This document shows, piece by piece, positions 41,958 through 51,486 of a stretch of 64,000 nucleotides of DNA. The stretch is from JABFXC01 sp045804265 (GTDB lineage Bacteria > Gemmatimonadota > Gemmatimonadetes > Gemmatimonadales > Gemmatimonadaceae), in assembly GCA_045804265.1 (NCBI GenBank), contig JBJMNK010000097.1, forward strand, positions 21,911-85,910. The letters are read 5' to 3'. The translations under genes were made by a program, and so were the position numbers. The notes beneath the pieces were generated by a model. That model ran no database searches. It had not been told where the DNA came from and worked only from the letters and a program-made list of their open reading frames with translations. Each line of letters opens with the position of its first letter. The stretch's first letter is position 1.

Positions 41958-42171
41958 GTCTCGCTAATGATCCACATACGCTGAGGCGCGGGCTCGAGCG
42001 GAGATCGCTCGGCGCCGCGCCGCGTTGCAGATAGGACGATTAGAACTTCTTAATGTTTTGCCGCGCACAAGATGAGTCTCTTTGTGCAGCGGGTCAACAG
42101 GAGATTCGCCGTTCGTCCCAGTTGTTTACGTGCAGCGACGGCCAATCTGACCGGCCAACCGTCACGGTTCT
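41958..42171. promoter_or_regulatory. Promoter region of the RiPP-like operon
   Basis: AT-richer than the surroundings, especially 42040-42090. It contains an inverted repeat GCACAA (42065-42070) / TTGTGC (42082-42087) spaced 11 bases, a possible operator upstream of the precursor gene on the minus strand. No convincing consensus -35/-10 pair is assigned. Confidence 0.45.
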
Positions 42172-42477
42172 CTACACGTCGCCTGGTCGCGGTTGCGACG
42201 TTCCGCCTAACCGCGCGCACGACGTGCCGATCGCCAATGATCCGTCGCGCATGAGCGCCAACGTTCGTTCCGGCGCTGCGCGCTCGCGCGCACCCTTCGC
42301 GCGCGCTTCGCAGAGCGCGAGGACGACGAGCAGTTCGCGACGGCGTGCCGCCGGATCGTCGCTCAGTGCCGGGATATCCCTCTCGTCGTTAGGCGCGCGC
42401 GGCGACGGTCGCGAGCGGGGCGCTCGAGCGCGGTGTGCCGCGCCGCGCTCGAGCTCGAGCCGTATCCGGTGGGTCAC
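42172..42477 (-). CDS. Possible small protein, coupled to the pseudopilin gene
   Basis: A 101-codon frame from GTG 42477, which overlaps the pseudopilin stop (GTGA), a coupling used repeatedly in this genome. It encodes an Arg/Ala-rich peptide with ALSDDPAARRRELLVVLALC in the middle and no recognisable domain. The upstream continuation of the frame is a shadow of the pseudopilin gene. It may be real or a chance open frame; it contains one CGTTAGGC word. Confidence 0.35.
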   Translation of the reverse strand: MTHRIRLELERGAAHRARAPRSRPSPRAPNDERDIPALSDDPAARRRELLVVLALCEARAKGARERAAPERTLALMRDGSLAIGTSCARLGGTSQPRPGDV

Positions 42478-42935
42478 CGCGCCCTCGTACCCAGCTTTGC
42501 TCGTCCCTCGCGCGATACGATCACGGTGTCGGACGCCGATCCACGCGTGACGACGACGCTGAGATTCGCGCCGCCTAGCCCGAGCCCGTCGGGGAAGAAG
42601 GTCATCGAGTCTCTGGATGCGGTCATTCCCACGCCGTGGATCACACCGATGGCTCGCGCGAGCAGCGTGTCGCCGTCGGCTACCACCAGTACGCGTCCGC
42701 CGCGCACGTCGAGGATCACCGCGGTCCGCCGTCCCCTGGCGATCGCGTTGGCCCGCGCCGCGAAGAATGCGTGCAGCGTCTCCTGTGCCGCCGCGCGAGT
42801 CCGCAAGCGGTCGAACCCCCGCTTGATGGGCGGCAGCACGAAGCCGCTCACCAGAGCGATGATCGCCACGATCACCACCATCTCGACGAGCGTTGCCGCG
42901 CGGGCGTGGTGCAGCGAAGCGTGAGGATGGCGCAT
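42474..42935 (-). CDS. Type II secretion / type IV pilus pseudopilin (GspH/FimT-like)
   Basis: A 153-aa protein with an N-terminal prepilin segment: after a basic leader (MRHPHASLHHARA), ATLVEMVVIVAIIALVSGFV gives the cleavage site region with the conserved Glu at mature position about 5 and the hydrophobic helix. A beta-rich C-terminal domain follows (RTAVILDVRGGRVLVVADGD). The usual Gly before the cleavage site is replaced by Ala (ARA-ATLVE). No other pilin, ATPase or secretin gene is near, so it is an orphan here. It overlaps the next small frame by GTGA. Confidence 0.75.
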   Translation of the reverse strand: MRHPHASLHHARAATLVEMVVIVAIIALVSGFVLPPIKRGFDRLRTRAAAQETLHAFFAARANAIARGRRTAVILDVRGGRVLVVADGDTLLARAIGVIHGVGMTASRDSMTFFPDGLGLGGANLSVVVTRGSASDTVIVSREGRAKLGTRAR

Positions 42936-43103
42936 GGCTGACGATCGCCACCCGACTGGTGCGACATGTCACCATTTCAGTCGCGGCATGACCCGACGTG
43001 CGCGCCTGCCACGGCGCGGCTGTAGATTCTCGGGCGGCGACCAGCTCGCGATCACGGCGTTTTTCCGCCGCGTATCCCCCGCGCCTCACCCTTCGAGTAC
43101 CCG

Positions 43104-45665
43104 ATGACCAACCGCCCCGTCATCCTCGCTGCACTCACGCTTGGCGCCGCCGCCTGCGGCGGCTCGAGACCAGCGCCGGTTCCGGCTCCGGTGACCGCTC
43201 CCGCGCCGACCCCCGCCGCACCAGTGGCAGCGGCGCCGGCGCCCGCCGTGCCGGACACGATGCGCTCCTACGCCGTTCCCGGTTTCCGTACCGACACGAT
43301 GATCTCCTGGGGCCCGCTCCCCCAGGGATCGCCGCATCCCGAGCGCGCTCGCGTCTACGACCTCCAGCACCAGGTTGTCCACGTGCGCTTCGACTGGTCG
43401 CGCCACGCCGTCGTCGGCAGCACGACCATACGGCTCGCTGCCCTCGACAAGCCGCTCACCGCGATCCCACTCGACGCGGTCGGGATGACGATCCAGCGCG
43501 TCGCGTCGCCTAACGGCGCGCGGCTGAAGTACGACTACGACGGCAGCACCCTCACGGTGAAGCTGCCCGGCACGCTGCGCCCCGGCTCGAGCACCACCTT
43601 CGTCGTCGACTACGAGTCTGTCCGCCCGAAGAAAGGCGCCTATTTCATCGACCGCCGCCATGTCGTGTGGACCCAGGGCGAGACCGAGGACAATCGCTAC
43701 TGGATTCCGACCTGGGACTTCCCGAACGACAAGACGACGTGGGAGTTCTACATCCAGACGGACACCAACGAGAAGGCGCTGTCGAACGGCGCGCTCCGTG
43801 GCCAGCGGCGCGTCGGCAACCAGATCGAATGGCACTGGGTGCTGGACCAGCCCAACTCGACCTACCTGATGACCGCCGCGACCGGCGATTACGTCGTCCT
43901 CCAGGACAAGTGGCGCAACGTCCCCGTCGGCTACTGGACGTATCCCGATTCCGTCGACGCGACATGGCGCGGGATGGGAAAGACGCCGCGCATGATCGAG
44001 CTGTTTTCCAACCGGACCGGCGTCGACTACCCATTCGCGAAGTACGACCAGGTCAACGCGCCCGACTACATCTTCGGCGGAATGGAGAATGTCACCGCCA
44101 CCACCCAGGCCGATGATGACATCCTCCATCCGGCGTGGGCCGAGCCGCAGGCGAACGCCGAGGGACTCGTCTCCCACGAGCTCGGACACCAGTGGTACGG
44201 CGACTATCTCACCACTCGCGACTGGTCGCACATCTGGCTGAATGAAGGCTTTGCCACATTCATGGAACAGACGTGGACCGAGTTCGGCATGGGTCCCGAC
44301 GAGGGCGCGATGGATCGGTTGAGCGCGCACCAGCAGACGATCGCCGCCGACCGCCGCGCGCGGCGACCGCTGGTCTACAATCGGTGGGTGACCGATCCGC
44401 TCGAGCTCTTCCTCTCCGGACACATCTATCCGAAGGGCGCGACGGTGCTGCAGATGATTCGCCACCAGCTCGGCGATTCGCTCTTCTGGCGCGGGATGAA
44501 CCGGTACACCGTGCAGCACGCGAGGGGAAACGTCGTCAGTGACGACCTCCGCGCCGCGTTCGAGCAGGTGAGCGGCAGGGACTTCAAGCCGTTCTTCAAC
44601 AAGTGGGTCTACGGCGCCGGCTTCCCGGTCTTCCAGGTCAGCTATGGCTACGATGCCGCGGTGCGTCGCGTGACGATCGACGCGCGCGAGGTGCAGCCGC
44701 GCGACTCGTTGACCGGTTTCTTCGATCCCGACGTCGACATCGAGATTCTCAGCGACGGTGCGCCCGTGCGTGGTGTCGTGCCGGTCCGGAACGGTGTCGG
44801 CCACGCGTCGTTCACTGTCCCATCGGAGCCGCGCTCGATTCGCTGGGACAAGGGGAACTGGCTGCTCGACATCACGGACTTTCCGCGCCCGACCGTGATG
44901 CTCGCCTGGCAGCTCGCGCACGACGACGACGTGCTCGGCAGAGTCGAGGCCATCGAGCTGCTCGCCGCGCGAGGCGACGAGATCGTTGCACGACGTGCAT
45001 TGATCGCGGCGACGCACGACAACTCGTACGCGGTCCGCGCGCGTGCCGCCGGCGCGCTGCGTGGGGTCGCTGCCGCCCCGATGGTCGGCGACGCGATCAT
45101 CGCCGCCAGTCGTGACAGCGACGCGCGCGTCCGCCAGGCCGCGCTTCGCTCGCTCGCGGCGGTGCACGGTGCGGCCAGCGTATCGAGAGCGCGTGAGGCA
45201 GCGACGGGCGATCCTTCGCTCATCAATCGCGGGACCGCGCTCCTCACGCTCGCCGCGCTCGATGCGCCCGCCGCGCTCGAGGTGTCGAAGTCCGCGCTCG
45301 GCGCTGACAGCTGGCGCGATCTGTCGCGGACACAGGCGGTGACTGCACTTGGAGCAATCGATTCGCCCGAGTCGATGACGATCCTTCGACGCTACCTCGG
45401 CCCCGGCACCAGCCGGAACACCCGCGTCGCCGCGATCGACGCGCTGGTCCAGCGCGCCGCGGGCCATGAAGCGGAAGTGGCCGCCGCGATCGAACCGCTC
45501 CTGAACGTGGACGACGACCTGTTCGTCCGGACCGAGGCGGCCGGGGCCCTCGGCGAGCTGAAGCAGCAGTCGAGCATCGCTGCCCTCGAGGCGCGGCGGA
45601 AGGTCGAAGCGGAGAGCCGGGTGGTCAACGTGATCGACGCCTCGCTGGCGGCCCTGCGGAAGTGA
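43104..45665 (+). CDS. M1-family aminopeptidase lipoprotein with C-terminal HEAT-like repeats
   Basis: An 853-aa exported zinc peptidase. The signal MTNRPVILAALTLGAAACGG carries lipobox AAAC and is followed by a Pro/Ala spacer. The exopeptidase motif FGGMENVTATT and zinc site HELGHQWYGDYLTT (HEXXH) with the distal ligand NEGFATFMEQ are all present. The C-terminal ~230 residues consist of HEAT-like helices (VEAIELLAARGDEIVARRAL, AVRARAAGALRGVAAAPMVG, VRQAALRSLAAVHGAASVS). It probably trims peptides in the periplasm or at the cell surface. It is divergent from the pseudopilin gene. Confidence 0.9.
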   Translation: MTNRPVILAALTLGAAACGGSRPAPVPAPVTAPAPTPAAPVAAAPAPAVPDTMRSYAVPGFRTDTMISWGPLPQGSPHPERARVYDLQHQVVHVRFDWSRHAVVGSTTIRLAALDKPLTAIPLDAVGMTIQRVASPNGARLKYDYDGSTLTVKLPGTLRPGSSTTFVVDYESVRPKKGAYFIDRRHVVWTQGETEDNRYWIPTWDFPNDKTTWEFYIQTDTNEKALSNGALRGQRRVGNQIEWHWVLDQPNSTYLMTAATGDYVVLQDKWRNVPVGYWTYPDSVDATWRGMGKTPRMIELFSNRTGVDYPFAKYDQVNAPDYIFGGMENVTATTQADDDILHPAWAEPQANAEGLVSHELGHQWYGDYLTTRDWSHIWLNEGFATFMEQTWTEFGMGPDEGAMDRLSAHQQTIAADRRARRPLVYNRWVTDPLELFLSGHIYPKGATVLQMIRHQLGDSLFWRGMNRYTVQHARGNVVSDDLRAAFEQVSGRDFKPFFNKWVYGAGFPVFQVSYGYDAAVRRVTIDAREVQPRDSLTGFFDPDVDIEILSDGAPVRGVVPVRNGVGHASFTVPSEPRSIRWDKGNWLLDITDFPRPTVMLAWQLAHDDDVLGRVEAIELLAARGDEIVARRALIAATHDNSYAVRARAAGALRGVAAAPMVGDAIIAASRDSDARVRQAALRSLAAVHGAASVSRAREAATGDPSLINRGTALLTLAALDAPAALEVSKSALGADSWRDLSRTQAVTALGAIDSPESMTILRRYLGPGTSRNTRVAAIDALVQRAAGHEAEVAAAIEPLLNVDDDLFVRTEAAGALGELKQQSSIAALEARRKVEAESRVVNVIDASLAALRK

Positions 45666-45728
45666 CCGCCGGCAGAGTGCCTGTCGGGGCGCCGCCGTTG
45701 TAGATTCAAGCGTTCATTCGAGAAGCTG

Positions 45729-45950
45729 ATGAAGATTTCCATCGAGTACTGCACAGTTTGAAACTACGAGCCTCGGGCGACCAGTCTGGCCGCCGAGATT
45801 CGCAGCGAGCTGCCCGACGCTGAGCTGACGATGATTCCATCATCGAGGGGGCGTTTCGAGGTCCTGCGCGACGGCGTTCCGGTCTTCGAGAAGTCGAAGC
45901 TGGACCGCCATGCCCGGCCCGGCGAGATTCTCGCGCTGCTCAAGCGTTAG
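45729..45950 (+). CDS. SelW/Rdx-family selenoprotein, UGA-encoded Sec at residue 11
   Basis: An in-frame TGA at 45759-45761 splits the gene, so it is missed by standard ORF calls. Read with TGA as selenocysteine (U), ATG 45729 to TAG 45950 gives 73 residues, starting MKISIEYCTVU and followed by NYEPRATSLAAEIRSELPDA. The CxxU redox motif in the first beta-strand loop and the later GRFEVLRDGVPVFEK and EILALLKR match the SelW/SelT/SelH (Rdx, thioredoxin-like) family, where U is the expected residue. Downstream of TGA a hairpin at 45772-45797 resembles a bacterial SECIS. The stop lies in CGTTAGGC. GAGAAG upstream is a weak ribosome site. Thiol-based redox function is likely. Confidence 0.88.
45772..45797 (+). 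promoter_or_regulatory. Bacterial SECIS-like hairpin within the selenoprotein gene
   Basis: Stem CTCG + bulged G + GCG (45772-45779), A80 opposite C90, CCA (45781-45783), a GTC apical loop (45784-45786), TGG, then CGC-CGAG (45791-45797). It starts 11 bases after the Sec UGA and its apical loop lies about 23 bases after it, within the usual spacing for SelB-dependent bSECIS elements, which need a G (and U) in the apical loop. Pairing assigned by eye. Confidence 0.65.
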
Positions 45951-46010
45951 GCCTGACGCCGTCGAGCACGGCTGCTCGCCCTCCTCACTCTACGACCCAC
46001 GCACCATCGC

Positions 46011-47117
<1,107 letters not shown>

Positions 47118-47146
47118 CCGCTCTCGACGATAGTTCGGCAGTCCAC

Positions 47147-47170
47147 GCCCGTCGCCTAACGGCGACGGGC
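47147..47170 (+). terminator. Hairpin after pfkA with the motif in its loop
   Basis: A perfect 10-bp stem GCCCGTCGCC / GGCGACGGGC encloses a TAAC loop, so the CGTTAGGC word (reverse, 47154-47161) spans the stem-loop. No T run follows, so termination efficiency is uncertain. Confidence 0.55.
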
Positions 47171-47205
47171 GCTGCTGTGTCCATCGACCCGGGAGAAGCC
47201 TGCTC

Positions 47206-48741
47206 ATGAACACGCGCCCCCTCGCCGTCGCTCTGCTGTTCGCCGCTGCGCCGGCCGTGCGGGCGCAGGCCGGCAGCTCGCTCCCGAGAAGCACTCCCGA
47301 GCAGCAGGGGATCTCGTCGGGTGCGATCCTCGCCTTCGTGCAGGCGGCCGACTCGGCGATCGACGCGATGAACAGCGTGATGATCGTCCGGCATGGCCGA
47401 GTGGTCGCCGAAGGATGGTGGGCACCGTACGACGCGGCGACACCGCACGTGCTCTACTCGCTGAGCAAGAGCTTCACATCGACGGCGGTGGGACTCGCCG
47501 TCGCCGAGGGCAAGCTGTCGATCGACGCGCCGGTGCTGAGCTTCTTTCCCGCTGATGCCCCGGACACGCCGTCGGTGAACCTGCGGGCGATGCGCGTGCG
47601 CGACCTGTTGCGCATGAACACCGGGCAGGTCTCCGAGGCACCGTTAGGCATCACCGACGCGCCGGCTCTCGCCGGGCAGACGTGGGTCCATCGCTTCCTC
47701 GCGCATCCGGTGCCGTACAAGCCCGGGACGCACTTCCTCTACAACTCGCCGGCGACGTACATGCTCTCGGCGATCGTCCAGAAGACGACCGGCCAGACGG
47801 TGCTGGACTACCTGCAGCCGCGGCTTTTTGACCGGCTGGGGATGGGACACCCGACCTGGGTCGCCAGCCCGGAGGGAATCGACGCCGGCGCCTACGGGTT
47901 GAACGTGCGCACCGAGGACATCGCCAAGCTCGGGCTGCTCTACCTGCAGCACGGTGAGTGGCGGGGCACGCGGATCCTTCCAGCCGCATGGGTCGATGAG
48001 GCGACCGCGCGACAGACGTCGAACGGCTCCGACCCGGCGAGCGACTGGGACCAGGGCTACGGTTATCAATTCTGGCGCTCACGACACGGCTTTCGTGGCG
48101 ACGGCGCGTTCGGCCAGTACATGCTCGTGCTGCCCGAGTACGACGCCGTCATCGCGATCACCAGCGGTGTTCGCGACATGCAGTCGGTGATGAACCTGGT
48201 CTGGGACAGGCTGCTGCCGGCGATGCGCGCCGACGCCATGCCTGATGACCCCGCCGCGCAGCGAGTGCTCGCCGCGAAGCTCGCCGCGCTCGCCGTGCGC
48301 GTGCCGGTAGGCCGGGCGACATCACCGCTCGCGGCGAAGGTATCACGACGCTGGTATGCACTGCCCGAGAACGGCGCTGGCATCCGCGCCGTGTCGCTCG
48401 ACCTCGGCCCACGCGCCCCGGCGATCGCGATTCGAACGGCCGCGGGGGAGCAGCGCACGCCGTTAGGCATCGGCCGCTGGGGCCCCGTCCAGGCGGGCTT
48501 CGCCAACGGGATTGACCGCCTCCTCGCCGTCCCGCCGCACCCCGCCGTCGCCCTCGGCGGCGCCTGGACCGCCGACAGCGTGTTCACGCTGAAGATCGTC
48601 GCACCAGAGACGCCGTTCTATTCACTGCTGTCCTTCACGTTCCACGGCGACCAGCTCGCGATCGATGCCATGTACAACGTGAACTTCGGCCCGACCACCC
48701 TGCCGAAGCTGGAAGGCCGAGCCGAGGCCACGCGACGTTAG
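47206..48741 (+). CDS. Secreted serine hydrolase, beta-lactamase/PBP4-like (class C fold)
   Basis: A 511-aa exported protein with signal MNTRPLAVALLFAAAPAVRA (ending RAQAG). The beta-lactamase-family SxxK motif is SLSKSFTSTAVG and the YxN motif is YNSPATYMLS, with HGFRGDGAFGQYM near the KTG/HxG position. The C-terminal ~130 residues form a separate beta domain. Family members are esterases, D-peptidases or carboxypeptidases as often as beta-lactamases. GGGAGAAG precedes ATG 47206. Contains two CGTTAGGC words and a third at its TAG stop. Confidence 0.87.
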   Translation: MNTRPLAVALLFAAAPAVRAQAGSSLPRSTPEQQGISSGAILAFVQAADSAIDAMNSVMIVRHGRVVAEGWWAPYDAATPHVLYSLSKSFTSTAVGLAVAEGKLSIDAPVLSFFPADAPDTPSVNLRAMRVRDLLRMNTGQVSEAPLGITDAPALAGQTWVHRFLAHPVPYKPGTHFLYNSPATYMLSAIVQKTTGQTVLDYLQPRLFDRLGMGHPTWVASPEGIDAGAYGLNVRTEDIAKLGLLYLQHGEWRGTRILPAAWVDEATARQTSNGSDPASDWDQGYGYQFWRSRHGFRGDGAFGQYMLVLPEYDAVIAITSGVRDMQSVMNLVWDRLLPAMRADAMPDDPAAQRVLAAKLAALAVRVPVGRATSPLAAKVSRRWYALPENGAGIRAVSLDLGPRAPAIAIRTAAGEQRTPLGIGRWGPVQAGFANGIDRLLAVPPHPAVALGGAWTADSVFTLKIVAPETPFYSLLSFTFHGDQLAIDAMYNVNFGPTTLPKLEGRAEATRR

Positions 48742-48863
48742 GCGGCGGAATCGGCTTGGGTCTCGGGGTCAGGGGTCGTCAGTCAGCGTCTCACTCGTCT
48801 CTCCTCTCTCCATCGGAGCCTCCCTCGTCTCTCATCGCCGTGTCATAGCCAGTCCCGGCGCGA

Positions 48864-50747
48864 CTATCTATACCCGGCCGCCTGCATCGCGAACAGCTCG
48901 GCGTACAACCCGTCGGCCCCCACGAGTTGTTCGTGCGTCCCCTGCTCGGCGATCGCGCCGCCGCGGAGCACGAGGATCCGGTCGGCCATCCGCACCGTCG
49001 AGAATCGGTGCGAGATGAGGATCGCCATCCGCCCGGCGATCAGCTCGGAGAAGCGCATGAAGACCTCATACTCCGCGCGCGCATCCAGCGCCGACGTGGG
49101 CTCGTCGAGCACCAGCAGCTGCGCATCGCGCATGTAGGCACGCGCGAGGGCGATCTTCTGCCACTCGCCTCCCGACAGCTCGACGCCGTTCTGGAAGCGC
49201 CTCCCCAGCATCTGCGAGAATCCCTCCTTCATCCGCGGCAGCAGCGATGCGGCTAGCGACTTCTCCGCTGCATCCACGATCGAGCTCGGCGTCGGCCGGC
49301 CGTTGCGAGGAGCGTCGATGAATTGCCGCTCCCGCTCGATCTCGCCGATGGCGATGTTCTCGTCGAGCCTCATGTCGAAGCGGACGAAATCCTGGAAGAT
49401 CACGCCGATCGACGCGCGCAGGGATGCGAGGTCGTACTCGCGCAGGTCGCGCCCGTCGAGAAGGATGCGTCCCTCGCTCGGATCGTAGAGCCGGCCGACC
49501 AGCTTCGTCAGCGTCGTCTTTCCGGCGCCGTTCTCGCCGACGAGCGCGATGCGCTCGCCGGGACGGAGGGCGAACGAGATGTGTCGCACGGCCCAGCGGT
49601 CACTCCCCGGATACCTGAAGCCGACATCCTCGAACACGAAGCCTTCGCGCACCGGTCGCGGCACCACGGGCGCGCCGGGCAGCGACCGCGTCTTCGGAAC
49701 CGTCGCGAAGAAGTCGGCGAAGTCCTTGAGGTAGAACGTCTGGGTGTAGATCCCGCTCGCCGACAGCAGCAGGCGCTCGATGACGTCGCGGCTGCGGGCG
49801 AACGAGCCGGCGAGCAGCGTCAGCGTGCCTAACGTCAGCGCCCCCGTGACCGTTCGCTTCAGGATGACGACGTAGGCGACGTAGTAGCCTAACGTGCCGA
49901 GGATCGACAGCCCGCTCCCGACCACCGTGCGCCGGATCGCCAGCTGCTTGTTCTGTTCGTAGAAGCTGTCGGCCAGCGTCTTGAAGCGCGCGATCAGCCA
50001 CGGCGCCAGCCCAAGGCTCTGGACTTCCTTAGCCGTTCGCTCGCTCGCGCCGAGCAGCCGCAGGTAGTCGAGCTGGCGCCGCTCGGGCGTGCGTGCGACG
50101 AAGATCGCGCGTTCGACCGCACCGAAATGCGCCTCGCCAGCGAACGCAGGCAGCACGGCGACAACCAGCAGGATCACGAGCACGGGGCTGTACACGAGCA
50201 GCGCGGCCGCCAGCGAGAACAGCGTGATCACGTCCTGCCCGATCCCCAGCAGCTGCTTGATGAGCCCGAGCCGCCCCGCGGTCTGCTGCCGTGCGCGCTC
50301 GAGCTCATCATACAGCTCGGGATTCTCCAGCTGCTCGAGGTCGAGCGACGACGCATGCTGCATCAGCTGCACGCTGGAGTGGTTCGAGAAAAGCTCGCCG
50401 AGCAGTCCTTCGATCAGCGACGATGCACGCGACAACAGCTCGCCCGCGATCACGAGCGCGATCTCGATCGCCACGAGCTCCCAGAGCGCCGAGTAATCGC
50501 GCGGCGCCGCCCGCAGTGCGATGACCTTGTCGATGATGAGCTTTCCGACCCACAGCGTCGCCACTGGAATTCCGGATTGCGCGACCCGGAGCGCCAGCAT
50601 CAGTGAGGCGAGCCGACGGTCCGTCTCCCAGACGAGGCGCACGAGCAGCGGCACGTATCGCAGCGCCTCGAGTCGCTCGCGCCATGTTGGCGATCCAGCG
50701 ACCGCCAGTCGTGCATCGCGCGTCCGTCCCCATTCCCCTGCTGCCAT
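48864..50747 (-). CDS. ABC transporter, fused permease/ATPase (exporter type)
   Basis: A 627-aa half-transporter. The N-terminal ~340 residues form six membrane helices (SGIPVATLWVGKLIIDKVIA, LILVIAGELLSRASSLIEGL, VILLVVAVLPAFAGEAHFG). The nucleotide-binding domain has Walker A ALVGENGAGKTTLTKLVG, signature LSGGEWQKIALARAYMRDA and Walker B LLVLDEPTSALDARAEYEV. Architecture is that of lipid/peptide/drug exporters acting as homodimers. No substrate gene is adjacent. Divergent from the secreted protein gene at 50988. Confidence 0.9.
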   Translation of the reverse strand: MAAGEWGRTRDARLAVAGSPTWRERLEALRYVPLLVRLVWETDRRLASLMLALRVAQSGIPVATLWVGKLIIDKVIALRAAPRDYSALWELVAIEIALVIAGELLSRASSLIEGLLGELFSNHSSVQLMQHASSLDLEQLENPELYDELERARQQTAGRLGLIKQLLGIGQDVITLFSLAAALLVYSPVLVILLVVAVLPAFAGEAHFGAVERAIFVARTPERRQLDYLRLLGASERTAKEVQSLGLAPWLIARFKTLADSFYEQNKQLAIRRTVVGSGLSILGTLGYYVAYVVILKRTVTGALTLGTLTLLAGSFARSRDVIERLLLSASGIYTQTFYLKDFADFFATVPKTRSLPGAPVVPRPVREGFVFEDVGFRYPGSDRWAVRHISFALRPGERIALVGENGAGKTTLTKLVGRLYDPSEGRILLDGRDLREYDLASLRASIGVIFQDFVRFDMRLDENIAIGEIERERQFIDAPRNGRPTPSSIVDAAEKSLAASLLPRMKEGFSQMLGRRFQNGVELSGGEWQKIALARAYMRDAQLLVLDEPTSALDARAEYEVFMRFSELIAGRMAILISHRFSTVRMADRILVLRGGAIAEQGTHEQLVGADGLYAELFAMQAAGYR

Positions 50748-50987
50748 CCCACTCCTTGTTGCGTCGTATCAAGCGGGCCCGGACTGCCCAGGCCGCTGTC
50801 TCGGCGAAATTGTGCGGGCCAGTGGACAGCGCGTCGCGCCCCGGTCGGGCCCGCTTTCGTAAGTGCCCGTCAATCTTCGTCTTGCAAACCGAAGCCGCCG
50901 CTCGTAATCTGGCATCGGCCGTGCCTTACAATGAGCCGTGCGCCACACCCGGCGCGCCTGTCGTACCGGGTGACTACTGGAGGAACG
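50748..50987. promoter_or_regulatory. Divergent control region between ABC exporter and secreted protein genes
   Basis: Contains a 10-bp inverted pair AAGCGGGCCC (about 50772) and GGGCCCGCTT (about 50847) spaced about 65 bases. A possible -10 box TTACAAT lies near 50928 for the rightward gene, and a GGAGGAACG ribosome site precedes ATG 50988. No operator is assigned. Confidence 0.4.
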
Positions 50988-51425
50988 ATGCTCAAGACTA
51001 TCGCGATCTCGCTGGCGTTCGCAGCTGCCGCAGCGGCTCCGCTCAGCGCGCAAGGTAAAGGACAGAAGGCGAATGACATCCCACCGGGGATGCGACCGCC
51101 GGCTGGCATGTGTCGCATCTGGCTCGACGGCGTTCCCCCTGGACAACAGCCCGCGCCGACCGATTGTGCCACGGCCGTACGCAATCGGCCGTCCAATGGG
51201 CGTGTGATCTTCGGCGACGACTACGCCGACGGTAAAGGGCGAAAGCTCAATGGCCGCGACAAGCGCCAGACCGCACCGCGCGAGGATGTACCGAACCGCG
51301 ACGACCGTCGGTCGACTGACCGCATCGACCGCCGCTCGCCACGTCGCGATGACGACAGCGTCAACGATCACAAGCGGAAGTCGCGGCCGCGGGACAGCAC
51401 GCGCAGCGAGCGAACACCGGAGTAA
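50988..51425 (+). CDS. Small secreted Arg/Asp-rich protein
   Basis: A 145-aa protein with signal MLKTIAISLAFAAAAAAPLS (ending AQGKG). The mature N-terminus contains DIPPGMRPPAGMCRIWLDGV followed by PPGQQPAPTDC, with two cysteines that could form a disulfide. This PPGxxPPxGxCRxW-type motif recurs in secreted proteins of soil bacteria, but function is unknown. The C-terminal half is very Arg/Asp/Ser-rich and probably disordered. ATG 50988 has a strong GGAGGAACG site. A terminator hairpin follows the gene. Confidence 0.65.
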   Translation: MLKTIAISLAFAAAAAAPLSAQGKGQKANDIPPGMRPPAGMCRIWLDGVPPGQQPAPTDCATAVRNRPSNGRVIFGDDYADGKGRKLNGRDKRQTAPREDVPNRDDRRSTDRIDRRSPRRDDDSVNDHKRKSRPRDSTRSERTPE

Positions 51426-51447
51426 CTTTCATCGCGGGACGTCCGGC

Positions 51448-51486
51448 AGAGCCGGTCCGGGTGCATCCCTGACCGGCTCTACTCTT
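51448..51486 (+). terminator. Intrinsic terminator, close to the helicase start
   Basis: Stem AGAGCCGGTC (51448-51457) / GACCGGCTCT (51471-51480) with a 13-base loop, followed by ACTCTTG, a weak T tract. It ends right at the most upstream start of the helicase frame. Confidence 0.65.

Noticed and set aside
43086..45467. A 793-codon antisense open frame opposite the M1 aminopeptidase
   Set aside because: Arg/Gly/Asp-rich composition with no domain; it is the mirror of a high-GC coding region whose sense protein has clear M1 motifs.
45729..45950. Reading the TGA at 45759 as a simple nonsense mutation
   Set aside because: The codon sits exactly at the CxxU position, the downstream frame keeps family residues, and a SECIS-like hairpin follows.
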